Shown one piece after another: positions 1 to 6,705 of a stretch of DNA of 56,768 nucleotides; the first letter of the stretch is position 1, and each line of letters begins with the position of its first letter. This DNA is from Rhodospirillaceae bacterium (GTDB lineage: Bacteria; Pseudomonadota; Alphaproteobacteria; Rhodospirillales; JABJKH01), in NCBI GenBank assembly GCA_018660465.1, contig JABJKH010000097.1, forward strand, positions 1 through 56,768, given 5' to 3'. Made by a program: the position numbers and the translations under genes. The notes below the pieces were generated by a model. It was not told where the DNA came from. It saw nothing but the letters and a program-made list of their open reading frames with translations, and did not search any database.

Positions 1-1127
1 ATTTTTTTTATATTTTGATTATGAATTTCAGTTTGCCTATTATTATCAGAAAACCATGGTGCGTAAATTCCCATTAATGATGGATAAGCTGCTAAAATTA
101 CTTTAGCTCCTTCCTTTCCAGCATATTTAGAAATGTCTTTTAAATATTTCTCCATTATTTCCCATGCAGGAGAATTTATCGAAATCGTGTAATTTTTTCT
201 AGGATATGGAACGATGATCTCACCTTTAGCAAGAGATAACGTTATAAAATTATTCTTGCCTCGTGATGATGAGAGATAACGCTCCCGGATTTCATAAGCC
301 CCATTGATAGCAGCAGTTAGTGCCCATGAGAATTTTAATATATCCACCCCTTTTATTCTGGGAGCCTGCCCTAAATATTCTTTCCAGTTTAGTCCCCTGT
401 TAAAATGCATAAAGTGTGATCTGGATTCCGAAATATCGTTACAAAGACAAAGATTAATAATTACAAGCTTATGTGATATTTTACGATCCACAATAAATTT
501 TTTATATGCATCTCGGTAATGACCAACGCTATATCCACTAAAACCAAGATTTCGTACTGTAAATCCTTCCTTACGAATAATATTTCCTAAGTCCTGCTTG
601 GCATTTAATGCAATCGTGACTGAATCACCCAGTAAGATGATCTCAGGTTTTTGACTAAGTAAGTCATTGCGGTATCCATCTTTATCTATAGAAACCCATG
701 GCATCTTATTAATCTTTAACCCTGGAGTGTAGGAGTATATAAGACCTTCACCCTGAATGCTCTCATTTGTCATTAACCCATGTTCAGCAAGCTTATAATT
801 CCTAACATGGATTGGAAGTAACTTTGTCACACCGATTGGGAGGTCTGCAACAAGTACGCGGAGAACAACCTCCACACCTAAAACAATTAAACAAATGTTA
901 ATTATCAAAACATTATTAATAAAAATAAGTCGTTGATTTAATAGAGAAAATAATAGGTAAATAGCAACCAAACCTAAAGCGGCAATGGTTAGGAATCGTG
1001 GGAGAGAAAAAATAAAAATATACGGATTTTCAGATTTCTCAAATATTACGATAAGCAGAAACAAGCAAATGATGCAAATTGCGATGGATGGAAAGTGAAC
1101 CAAAAATTTAATTTTTTTTTCTAACAT
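1..1127 (-). CDS. SGNH/GDSL-hydrolase-like membrane-anchored protein, C-terminus cut by window edge
   Basis: An uninterrupted minus-strand reading frame runs from ATG at 1127 to the first base of the window (375 codons, no stop), so the C-terminus is missing. Two or three hydrophobic segments fill roughly residues 5-75, followed by a soluble part. It contains DKDGYRND and then ILLGDSVT with the presumed nucleophile Ser169 (block I of SGNH hydrolases), and later a C-N-D segment that may be block III. The Asp-x-x-His block expected near the C-terminus lies off the window. Such proteins often act as O-acyl transferases or esterases on surface glycans; that role is inference. Base composition is about one third G+C by eye, far below its neighbours, which points to acquired DNA inside the element. 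Confidence 0.72.
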   Translation of the reverse strand, partial: MLEKKIKFLVHFPSIAICIICLFLLIVIFEKSENPYIFIFSLPRFLTIAALGLVAIYLLFSLLNQRLIFINNVLIINICLIVLGVEVVLRVLVADLPIGVTKLLPIHVRNYKLAEHGLMTNESIQGEGLIYSYTPGLKINKMPWVSIDKDGYRNDLLSQKPEIILLGDSVTIALNAKQDLGNIIRKEGFTVRNLGFSGYSVGHYRDAYKKFIVDRKISHKLVIINLCLCNDISESRSHFMHFNRGLNWKEYLGQAPRIKGVDILKFSWALTAAINGAYEIRERYLSSSRGKNNFITLSLAKGEIIVPYPRKNYTISINSPAWEIMEKYLKDISKYAGKEGAKVILAAYPSLMGIYAPWFSDNNRQTEIHNQNIKK

Positions 1128-1711
1128 TTACTAGAAAATTCAAAATTCATAAAACCGAATAATTATTCCATTGAAGTGTGAACTGGTCCCACATTGTCGG
1201 ACAGTTCGGCAGTTTAGTAAAGGTGTATCCCTATTGCTGATCATGCTGCCAAAATTCTATGTATCACATTTTGCTGCTGTTGTGGATCCTGTGGGGATGT
1301 GGGTAACCCGCTGCATCGCTTCCTATTCTGTCATCTCACCTGTTACCCGCCGAGAAAATGTTCGGAGTGCGCGGAGTGACGATACCGACGACAGTGTGGT
1401 CAACGCATACTTTTGCGCTAGCCACGACACCAGGCGATATTCAGCAAACTCCCGGTACTCACCTCGCGGTTCACTACTTACCAGAACTCCCAAGGGTACG
1501 CCGGATAAACATGTGCTTTTCTCCGGTAGGTGGACAACAAAGGTCCTACGCGCAGGTGATCGTGTCAACGTTCAAGCTTATACGAAATTTAAGAAACCTT
1601 AACTAGTCAATGGAAGGGCTAAAGGGTTTATTTTGAGTGATGGCATCCTATCGTAGTCATGGGCATGCAATGGTATGTGGCAGTCTGATACACGAGTGTC
1701 GGTCAAAGCAT
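1128..1711. other. 584-bp gap with no supported gene; possible IS end remnant
   Basis: Overlapping frames exist on both strands (about 80-140 codons), but none has a recognisable motif or a convincing ribosome-binding site, and they overlap each other, so I call no gene. Bases 1177-1203 read TGTGAACTGGTCCCAC followed by ATTGTCGGACA. This resembles the general pattern of IS3-family terminal inverted repeats (TG-ACTG-CCC...GGACA). No matching opposite end or transposase is visible. Base composition switches at about 1130 from very AT-rich to near 50% G+C, so this may be an old junction inside the element. Confidence 0.35.
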
Positions 1712-2317
1712 CTAACTAGATTCCGTCGCAAGGAAACCGTCTTCAATGATAAACGCCATGCGCCGAGCCAGTTCAATACGTGTCACTGAAACTTCCTGAT
1801 TGATCGTGACGTTTGTATCCCGTTTATCTCTAGCGTTAGGAAATGCGCCAACGTGCCGACCCAGCATCTCGAGGGCGCGAAGCTTGTCGCCCAACTCAAA
1901 CTCATTGTTATAGCCGACCACATCGCCGTCACCGTTCAATACCTCGGTTGTCTTTACTTTCTTAATGGCTGTCAGTTGTTCAGGTGCGATGCCATCTAGC
2001 GTCGTGGTTGCCTTGCCGTTTTCACCTATCTCTAGGAAGTCACCAATATTGGCGAATGCGACCCGTGCCAGTTCACAAAGTACGTTTTCTAATGTGATAT
2101 TCAGCTTCTTAAGAGCAGGTGCGCGGAGTTCAGCTATTCTTGTAGCGATCTTGGGGTTATCCATAAGTTGTTTTGCAGCCCTGTTGACGGTTGCCGGCTT
2201 CATCTTTGAACAGTCATAAGCACTTCGATAAGCTGCGGTCGCATCAGGGATATTTGGATCTATAACTGCTAAGCAGAAAGCCTCTTGTTTGGCCGTTGGC
2301 TTGTTAATCTTTGCCAT
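1712..2317 (-). CDS. phage terminase small subunit-like protein (Terminase_2 type)
   Basis: About 201 residues starting MAKINKPTAKQEAFC. The N-terminal helix-turn-helix pattern (TAKQEAFCLAVID, then AYRSAYDCSKMKPATVNRAAKQLMDNPKIATRI) is typical of terminase small subunits, which recognise phage DNA ends and recruit the large packaging ATPase. ATG at 2317 was chosen because it follows the upstream gene's TGA by one base; an in-frame ATG at 2338 (seven codons longer) is also possible. No terminase large subunit or capsid gene follows downstream (leftward), so the packaging module is broken or belongs to a satellite-like element. Family assignment is fairly secure; present function is doubtful. 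Confidence 0.72.
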   Translation of the reverse strand: MAKINKPTAKQEAFCLAVIDPNIPDATAAYRSAYDCSKMKPATVNRAAKQLMDNPKIATRIAELRAPALKKLNITLENVLCELARVAFANIGDFLEIGENGKATTTLDGIAPEQLTAIKKVKTTEVLNGDGDVVGYNNEFELGDKLRALEMLGRHVGAFPNARDKRDTNVTINQEVSVTRIELARRMAFIIEDGFLATESS

Positions 2318-2318
2318 A

Positions 2319-2903
2319 TCATGGGTCCACTTGCTCATCTGTCGATGGGCAATCAACGATGATTCCCACTGTGCAAAGTGCCTTGATCGCTTCCCGCCGT
2401 CTCCGACCCATCCAAGCCGTATGGCATCCGTGGTGAAGCCAAGCATGCCGCCTGCCGCCTGTTAGAAACGGCACCGCATCGTTACCGATTCTCCCAATAG
2501 GGTCCCCACATTGGGCACACTCGTCCCCATTAAGGTTTGGGGGAGGAGTAAGATTCATCCAATGGATGATGGTGGCCTCGAACGCTTGCCGCTCGGCTTC
2601 GAATCGGTCTAGTTCGCCGTCATACTCCAGTATGGCGGCACGTTCGGAATACCATTCTAGCCAGTTTGTGGGATCGATGTTTTGAGGCGCTCCGAAGGAT
2701 TTAGGGGAAACCCTGCACATGTGCAGCTTATCGCTACCGTCACGTAGCAATGAGACAATTTCCGGCTTGTGCGCCCGAAGTTCCGAAATCAATGTATCGG
2801 GTAATGGTGCTGGCGCACTTAGGGCTAAATCATCACCGTCCAGGGCAATGCTTCCACCCAGTTCACGGGTACGGTTTATGGCGGCTAAAACCACTTGTTT
2901 CAT
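2319..2903 (-). CDS. TubC N-terminal docking-domain-like protein with C-terminal Cys/His cluster
   Basis: About 194 residues from ATG at 2903 (GTG/ATG choices up to 2918 exist). The first 50 residues (a conserved LGGSIALDGDDLALS then LISELRAHKPEIVSLLR) match the TubC-docking-like fold that accompanies primase genes in phages and plasmids. The C-terminal half has a CAQC pair followed by HAWLHHGC, a possible zinc site. It sits between the primase remnant and the terminase gene, all on the minus strand, overlapping the former by a few bases and the latter by one intervening base, so it was part of the same mobile-element operon. Its biochemical role is unknown. Confidence 0.6.
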   Translation of the reverse strand: MKQVVLAAINRTRELGGSIALDGDDLALSAPAPLPDTLISELRAHKPEIVSLLRDGSDKLHMCRVSPKSFGAPQNIDPTNWLEWYSERAAILEYDGELDRFEAERQAFEATIIHWMNLTPPPNLNGDECAQCGDPIGRIGNDAVPFLTGGRRHAWLHHGCHTAWMGRRRREAIKALCTVGIIVDCPSTDEQVDP

Positions 2904-3382
2904 AGCTTCACACCCCACTCACCCGCTGTTTGGGGGTTTCTATCCGCTACTCCGCTACCAGCTAAGGTGACTGCGGGTTTCAGCGTTTTTCTATCCGCTA
3001 CCAGTGGGGGTGAGGTAGCGGATGGAATTTGGGAAAAACCTTGGGTTTCTGCGGCTGGTAGCGGGGTAGCGGATGGGGATGGGAGATACCGCGTGAAGGC
3101 GTCTTTAAAGGCTTCTTTGCGGTAGCCCTTAGGTACTAATCCGCCGTCCATTTTAATGTTTCCGGGTCTAATCCCGAATGGTTTCAATAGGCTCGCAAGC
3201 TGTTTTGCCGTAATAGGCTTTCTCCAGTCCGTCTTATCGGCAGCACCGGCACCGTTGGCGGAAGTCGTTACGAAGTAATCCGGGACTCGCTTTATAGCCG
3301 CGTCCAGCGCCTTCTCACCCTCGACAACAAGAACGGGTACATCCGGTTTATCGTTGAGCTTGTTAACGGATGGCCACGGTCG
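2900..3382 (-). pseudogene. primase/helicase remnant: Toprim fragment fused to DUF3631 C-terminus
   Basis: Reading leftward from 3382 the frame gives RPWPSVNKLNDKP, then VPVLVVEGEKALDAA (the Toprim glutamate motif of phage and plasmid primases) and VTTSANGAGAADKTDW. It then passes straight into RKPITAKQLASLLKPFGI and GYRKEAFKDAFTRYLP, the C-terminal end of DUF3631 helicase-like proteins. The large central region normally separating these parts is absent, so an in-frame deletion has joined them near the DW residues (about 3245). Two TGA stops lie immediately upstream at 3383-3388 and no good start precedes the Toprim part. A shorter product from ATG at 3187 (95 residues, DUF3631 tail only) could still be made, but I regard the locus as dead. 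Confidence 0.65.
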
Positions 3383-3578
3383 TCATCATGCTTTCTTTAA
3401 AGCAATCTGGAAATTTCATGTTAGAGGGTGCGTCCCGCTTCATGAGTTAACGGACTATATGGGAAGGTGCGATTACGATGGTCATCAGAAAAAGCGGTAT
3501 GGCCAGATAATTAAAAACCTGCGGTCTGGTGGATATGGATCTCCGAAAGAATTGAGAGGTGCTGCCAAGACCGCGTAG
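3354..3578 (+). pseudogene. unidentified fragment, possible gene remnant
   Basis: A plus-strand frame (TTG start at 3354, 74 codons) gives GHGRHHAFFKAIWKFHVRG and later DYDGHQKKRYGQIIKNLR, ending in KTA. The composition looks protein-like rather than random, but I do not recognise the family. Its first part overlaps the Toprim remnant on the other strand, and the Toprim similarity stops at about 3382, so this may be the tail of a different gene joined by a deletion. There is no ribosome-binding site. Low confidence that it is expressed. Confidence 0.25.
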
Positions 3579-3581
3579 ATC

Positions 3582-4151
3582 TTATGCTGCAATTGGATCT
3601 TGGATCAGCCGATACAAGCTGGAACGACTGATGTTAAATCTTTCGCAGATTCCTCGTACATCGCGGTCAGGCTGGTCCATGAGGAGCTTCATTTGTTCGA
3701 CATCGGCGTCAGAAAGCTTCTTAGGGCGTCCACCTAACCTTCCACGGCGTCGAGCGGAGGCCAAACTAGATTTAGTTCTTTCAATGAGTAGCTCACGTTC
3801 GAATTGATTAATACTGGCAAAGACATTGAAGATGAGACGGCCACCGGCACTGGATGTGTCCAGCTTCTCGGTAAGGCTTATAAATTCGGCACCAGCGTCT
3901 TCTATTTTGCTGGTGATCTCCAGTAGGTCTTTTAAGGATCTTGCTAAACGATCCATTCGCCATACAGCCACCTGATCGCCATTACGAAGTTTGGATAACA
4001 TGGCATCAAGTTGGGGACGATCACGCTTGGCACCACTTTCTTGCTCCTCATAGATGGTCGTGCAGCCATGTTGCTTCAAGGCGTCCAACTGCATCTGGGT
4101 GTCTTGTCCCGATGTTGAAACACGAGCGTATCCAAATATCTCTTGGATCAT
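3582..4151 (-). CDS. serine recombinase of the resolvase/invertase family
   Basis: 189 residues. The N-terminal catalytic domain starts IFGYARVSTSGQDTQ with the nucleophile Ser12. It continues with the conserved VWRMDRLARSLKDLL arginine region and the FASINQFERELLIERT long-helix motif. The C-terminal GRLGGRPKKL linker and the helix-turn-helix (VRGICERFNISRSSLYRLI) bind the crossover site. Size and layout match small resolvases and invertases (Tn3/Hin type), which recombine two sites within a molecule. It therefore need not be the enzyme that inserted the element into tRNA-Gly; that reaction usually needs a tyrosine integrase, none of which is visible here. The upstream 12-bp tandem repeats and an inverted repeat (4162-4281) could be its recombination site. 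Confidence 0.9.
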   Translation of the reverse strand: MIQEIFGYARVSTSGQDTQMQLDALKQHGCTTIYEEQESGAKRDRPQLDAMLSKLRNGDQVAVWRMDRLARSLKDLLEITSKIEDAGAEFISLTEKLDTSSAGGRLIFNVFASINQFERELLIERTKSSLASARRRGRLGGRPKKLSDADVEQMKLLMDQPDRDVRGICERFNISRSSLYRLIQDPIAA

Positions 4152-4189
4152 GATATACCTATCCTAAAAACCTTCCTCATAATAGACAT

Positions 4190-4225
4190 GTTATAAGACA
4201 AGTTTTAAGACAAGTTTTAAGACAA
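4190..4225. repeat. three tandem 12-bp repeats upstream of the serine recombinase
   Basis: GTTATAAGACAA is followed by two exact copies of GTTTTAAGACAA. The array starts about 40 bp upstream of the recombinase start codon and lies within the 4162/4272 inverted repeat. Placement suggests a recombinase-binding site or autoregulatory operator; no direct evidence. Confidence 0.6.
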
Positions 4226-4328
4226 ATCAAGAGGTATTTTAGGGCATATTGGGAATGTCCTAATAATGGTCGTTTTTAGGATTGGTGTATTAGGCAAGTG
4301 GACTCTGGAGCCCATTGGCAACCAATTT

Positions 4329-4348
4329 GGGCACACTATGGGCACACT
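4329..4348. repeat. direct repeat GGGCACACT x2, possible integrase arm-type sites
   Basis: Two exact 9-bp copies with an 11-bp period, about 115 bp inside the tRNA-Gly scar. Tyrosine integrases that use tRNA sites usually bind short direct repeats at this distance from the core site, but the integrase itself is not in view. Confidence 0.4.
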
Positions 4349-4462
4349 CAGACTGATATCTTACTCAATTTGAAGAAAATGAACTATTGCAAAAAGGGTA
4401 ATAATTTTCATAACCTCAATAAGTTGCAACAGAGTGCGATATAGTCAAAACGGTTTAGAAAG

Positions 4463-4509
4463 CCTTGCCAAGGTTGAGGTCGTGAGTTCGATCCTCATCG
4501 CCCGCTCCA
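4463..4509 (+). other. attachment-site scar: 3' fragment of tRNA-Gly(GCC)
   Basis: Bases 4463-4509 match the 3' half of an alphaproteobacterial tRNA-Gly. They contain the anticodon loop TTGCCAA (anticodon GCC at 4467-4469), 3' anticodon strand GGTTG, T-arm GTGAG-TTCGATC-CTCAT, 3' acceptor strand CGCCCGC, discriminator T and an encoded CCA. Immediately 5' of 4463 the sequence does not pair with the anticodon strand, and no D-arm or 5' acceptor strand (GCGGGCG expected) exists. This is a fragment, not a gene. Such 3' duplications mark the far end of elements integrated into a tRNA gene, so the intact tRNA-Gly should lie beyond the left edge of the window. Confidence 0.85.
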
Positions 4510-4570
4510 ATTCCCCCTCGACAGAGTACTTATCCCATTGACGCGCTGGATTCTGGCTGTGCGTCAGGTG

Positions 4571-4576
4571 TATAAT
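4571..4576 (+). promoter_or_regulatory. possible -10 element of the globin gene
   Basis: A perfect TATAAT lies 43 bp upstream of the globin start codon. A TTGACG at 4538-4543 is too far away (27 bp) to be its -35, so only the -10 is proposed. Confidence 0.25.
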
Positions 4577-4618
4577 TTCTTTGGTCAATTAAAGACATTT
4601 AGCTGGGAGGAAATTATT

Positions 4619-4987
4619 ATGAACGATAGCTTATTTGAGAGCCTTGGTGGCGCGGGTGCCGTGGATGCGGCGGTTGATATTTTTTATCGCAAAGTCTTAA
4701 GCGACGACAGCATTAGCGGGTTTTTTGACACCACCGACATGGATGATCAACGGGCCAAACAGAAGTCTTTTTTGACCATGGCATTCGGGGGCCCCAACGA
4801 ATACACCGGCAAGGATATGCGCGAAGCCCATGCGCCCTTGGTAGAAAAAGGTCTTAACGACAGCCATTTCGATGCGGTTGCCGGACATCTGCAAGCGACC
4901 TTGGAAGAACTTAAAGTTCCTGCCGATCTTATCGCGCAAGTCATGGCCATTGCCGGCAGCACCCGAGATGACGTTCTTAACCGATAG
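4619..4987 (+). CDS. group I truncated haemoglobin (trHbN type)
   Basis: 122 residues from ATG at 4619, chosen because GGGAGG precedes it at good spacing. It is a compact 2-over-2 globin. Aligned by eye to mycobacterial trHbN it has Tyr23 (position B10, in IFYRKV), Gln48 (E11, in RAKQK) and proximal His71 (F8, in DMREAH), plus the FGGP and YTGK motifs. Tyr-B10 with Gln-E11 is the haem pocket linked to nitric-oxide dioxygenation (NO + O2 to nitrate). The next gene, a 2Fe-2S/flavin reductase, starts 15 bases downstream and could recycle the ferric haem. NO detoxification is an inference from pocket and neighbour. Confidence 0.93.
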   Translation: MNDSLFESLGGAGAVDAAVDIFYRKVLSDDSISGFFDTTDMDDQRAKQKSFLTMAFGGPNEYTGKDMREAHAPLVEKGLNDSHFDAVAGHLQATLEELKVPADLIAQVMAIAGSTRDDVLNR

Positions 4988-5002
4988 AACGTCGTCCTTT
5001 CC

Positions 5003-5992
5003 GTGGTAAAACTTCAATTCGGTCCGCGTGAGGTTGATTGCGCGCCTGACCAAACAGTGCTTGATGCATTGCTGGACAGTGGTGAAGACGTTCCTTATTC
5101 GTGCAAAACGGGGATGTGTCTGACCTGCATGATGCAGTGCAAGGGTGGTACTGTACCGGAAGCATCCCAAAACGGCATCAAGGGAACGTTGGTGGAGCAA
5201 GGGTATTTTCTACCCTGTGTCTGCACGCCAACGGATGATCTTGATTTGTCGCCTGCGGATGATCATGACCTTTTCACCTGGTCGGTTGTGCATGAGATAG
5301 AACCCCTTAATGAAACGGTTTGCCGGGTTCTCCTGGACCCGACAACGCCAATTTATTACCGCGCCGGGCAATTTATTAATGTGCGCCGCGCCGATGGACT
5401 GGTGCGCAGTTATTCCCTGGCCAGCGTGCCACAGTTGGACGGGTTTTTGGAACTACACGTTAAGCGCCTTCCCCGTGGCCGAATGAGCAATTGGATGTTC
5501 GATGAATTAAAAAAGGGCGATCGGCTTGAGATTCAAGGGCCGAATGGGAGTTGTTACTATACGCCTGGTAAGTTTGAGCAAAACATGCTGTTGGTTGGCA
5601 ATGGCTCAGGCTTAGCACCCTTATTCGGAATAGCGCGCGACGCCTTGGCGTCTGGCCATAAGGGGAAAATTTGCCTCTATCATGGAAGCCAAAGCCGGAA
5701 GGGGCATTATCTTGTTGACGTTCTGAGAGACCTGGACGCTGAGCACGCAAACTTCACCTATTTCCCTTGTGCGTCCCGCGAAGAGCCCGCCGACAATTTG
5801 CGATCAGGTCGAGCCGAAATTGTTGCTGCCAGAGATTTACCAGACATCAAAGGCTGGAGCGTATTTCTGTGTGGATTTCCGCCCATGGTAACATCGGCGC
5901 GGAAGTGGGCTTATTTGGCAGGTGCCGCCATGAACGATATCTACGCCGACCCGTTCGACCTCAAGGACTTGCGTGCAGAACCCCGGGATTAA
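5003..5992 (+). CDS. 2Fe-2S ferredoxin / FAD / NAD(P)H oxidoreductase
   Basis: 329 residues from GTG at 5003. Domain order is plant-type 2Fe-2S ferredoxin (residues 1-90, ligands Cys34, Cys39, Cys42 and Cys72), then an FAD-binding barrel (RSYS at 135-138), then an NAD(P)-binding domain (GNGSGLAP near residue 200; CGFPPM near 300). This is the architecture of reductase components of oxygenases and of CDP-6-deoxy-glucoseen reductase-like proteins: electrons pass from NAD(P)H to FAD to the iron-sulphur centre and then to a partner. No oxygenase subunits are nearby. The preceding globin, 15 bp upstream on the same strand, is the obvious candidate partner. The start has a weak ribosome-binding site, suggesting translational coupling. 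Confidence 0.88.
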   Translation: MVKLQFGPREVDCAPDQTVLDALLDSGEDVPYSCKTGMCLTCMMQCKGGTVPEASQNGIKGTLVEQGYFLPCVCTPTDDLDLSPADDHDLFTWSVVHEIEPLNETVCRVLLDPTTPIYYRAGQFINVRRADGLVRSYSLASVPQLDGFLELHVKRLPRGRMSNWMFDELKKGDRLEIQGPNGSCYYTPGKFEQNMLLVGNGSGLAPLFGIARDALASGHKGKICLYHGSQSRKGHYLVDVLRDLDAEHANFTYFPCASREEPADNLRSGRAEIVAARDLPDIKGWSVFLCGFPPMVTSARKWAYLAGAAMNDIYADPFDLKDLRAEPRD

Positions 5993-6004
5993 GAGATTGA
6001 GAGA

Positions 6005-6454
6005 CTAATCGTCTTCGTCTTCCACATCATCGTCATCGATATAGGGAAAACTATCGTCATAATAGGGCCAACTGACGCGGTGGAATGTCTGTTCCCCGGT
6101 ATCGATTGAACCCTTGTCATAATGAACCATGGTGGCATCGACCACAGCCTGAACAAACACGTTGGTGATTTGTTTTAAGGCTGTCGGGCTAACGACAAAT
6201 TCGGCGCTGTAGATAATTTTGTCAATATGGGTGCTATGTTTGTCCACAAACCGAAACAGCAAATCGATAAATTCCTGCTCCGGCAAATAGATTGGAAGAA
6301 CCGATATGGTTTCTTTTAATGTCAGGTATAATTTATTGCCGATTGCGTCTGTGCGCGGGTCCTTAGCCACCGTGTCCACAATTTTATAGAAATAGGCCGC
6401 TTGTTCTTGCGGCAGCCGTTTTAGAGTTGGTTCGACAATTGCTCTATGGTCCAT
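6005..6454 (-). CDS. conserved hypothetical protein with acidic tail
   Basis: 149 residues, family not recognised. It is predicted to be soluble and mostly helical, with no signal peptide. The last 20 residues are strongly acidic (a DDSF segment, then IDDDDVEDEDD). It converges with the ferredoxin-reductase gene, the two stop codons being about 12 bp apart. Codon use resembles its neighbours, and the start ATG at 6454 is the only early one. Function unknown; an acidic tail could mediate binding to a basic partner, but nothing here identifies one. Confidence 0.7.
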   Translation of the reverse strand: MDHRAIVEPTLKRLPQEQAAYFYKIVDTVAKDPRTDAIGNKLYLTLKETISVLPIYLPEQEFIDLLFRFVDKHSTHIDKIIYSAEFVVSPTALKQITNVFVQAVVDATMVHYDKGSIDTGEQTFHRVSWPYYDDSFPYIDDDDVEDEDD

Positions 6455-6705
6455 CTTAATTTGACCTTCTAGGCAAAGACACCTTCAGCGCGACACCTAC
6501 GCCATCGGTCCGTGTTTAATATCTGACTTAAATTAAATTCTTTTTTTTATGTTAGAGCACCTCGTTAAAATTGCACGTTGTTTTAGGCAATAAATACAAG
6601 AACTTCATTCAAAATCGGCTGGCTTCATGTGCTTTACGCATATCAGTTATGCATTATGTGCATTTGTGAAAATTAATTCAGTACTCATCTAAAGTAGTAA
6701 GGAAT

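Larger units (their letters stand above)
4152..4462. other. right-end regulatory/attachment region of the integrated element
   Basis: No gene is visible in these 311 bases. They hold an inverted 10-mer TCCTAAAAAC (4162-4171) / GTTTTTAGGA (4272-4281), three tandem 12-mers at 4190-4225, a small ATTGG-caa-CCAAT hairpin near 4314, and the direct repeat GGGCACACT at 4329-4337 and 4340-4348. The region lies between the recombinase start and the tRNA fragment. It is best read as recombinase-binding and end sequences of the element, which is inference. Confidence 0.4.

Noticed and set aside
1171-1606. Overlapping reading frames of 80-140 codons on both strands
   Set aside because: No recognisable motif, no ribosome-binding site, TTG-only start for the longest, and mutual overlap; treated as non-coding.
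3582-4151. The serine recombinase as the enzyme that inserted the element into tRNA-Gly
   Set aside because: Small resolvases act on two sites in one molecule; tRNA-site insertion is normally by tyrosine integrases, not seen here.
4463-4509. Intact tRNA-Gly gene
   Set aside because: Only the 3' half exists; no D-arm, no 5' acceptor strand, and the 5' anticodon strand does not pair.
4538-4576. TTGACG (4538) plus TATAAT (4571) as a paired promoter
   Set aside because: Spacing of 27 bp is too long for a -35/-10 pair; only the -10 is retained as a weak suggestion.
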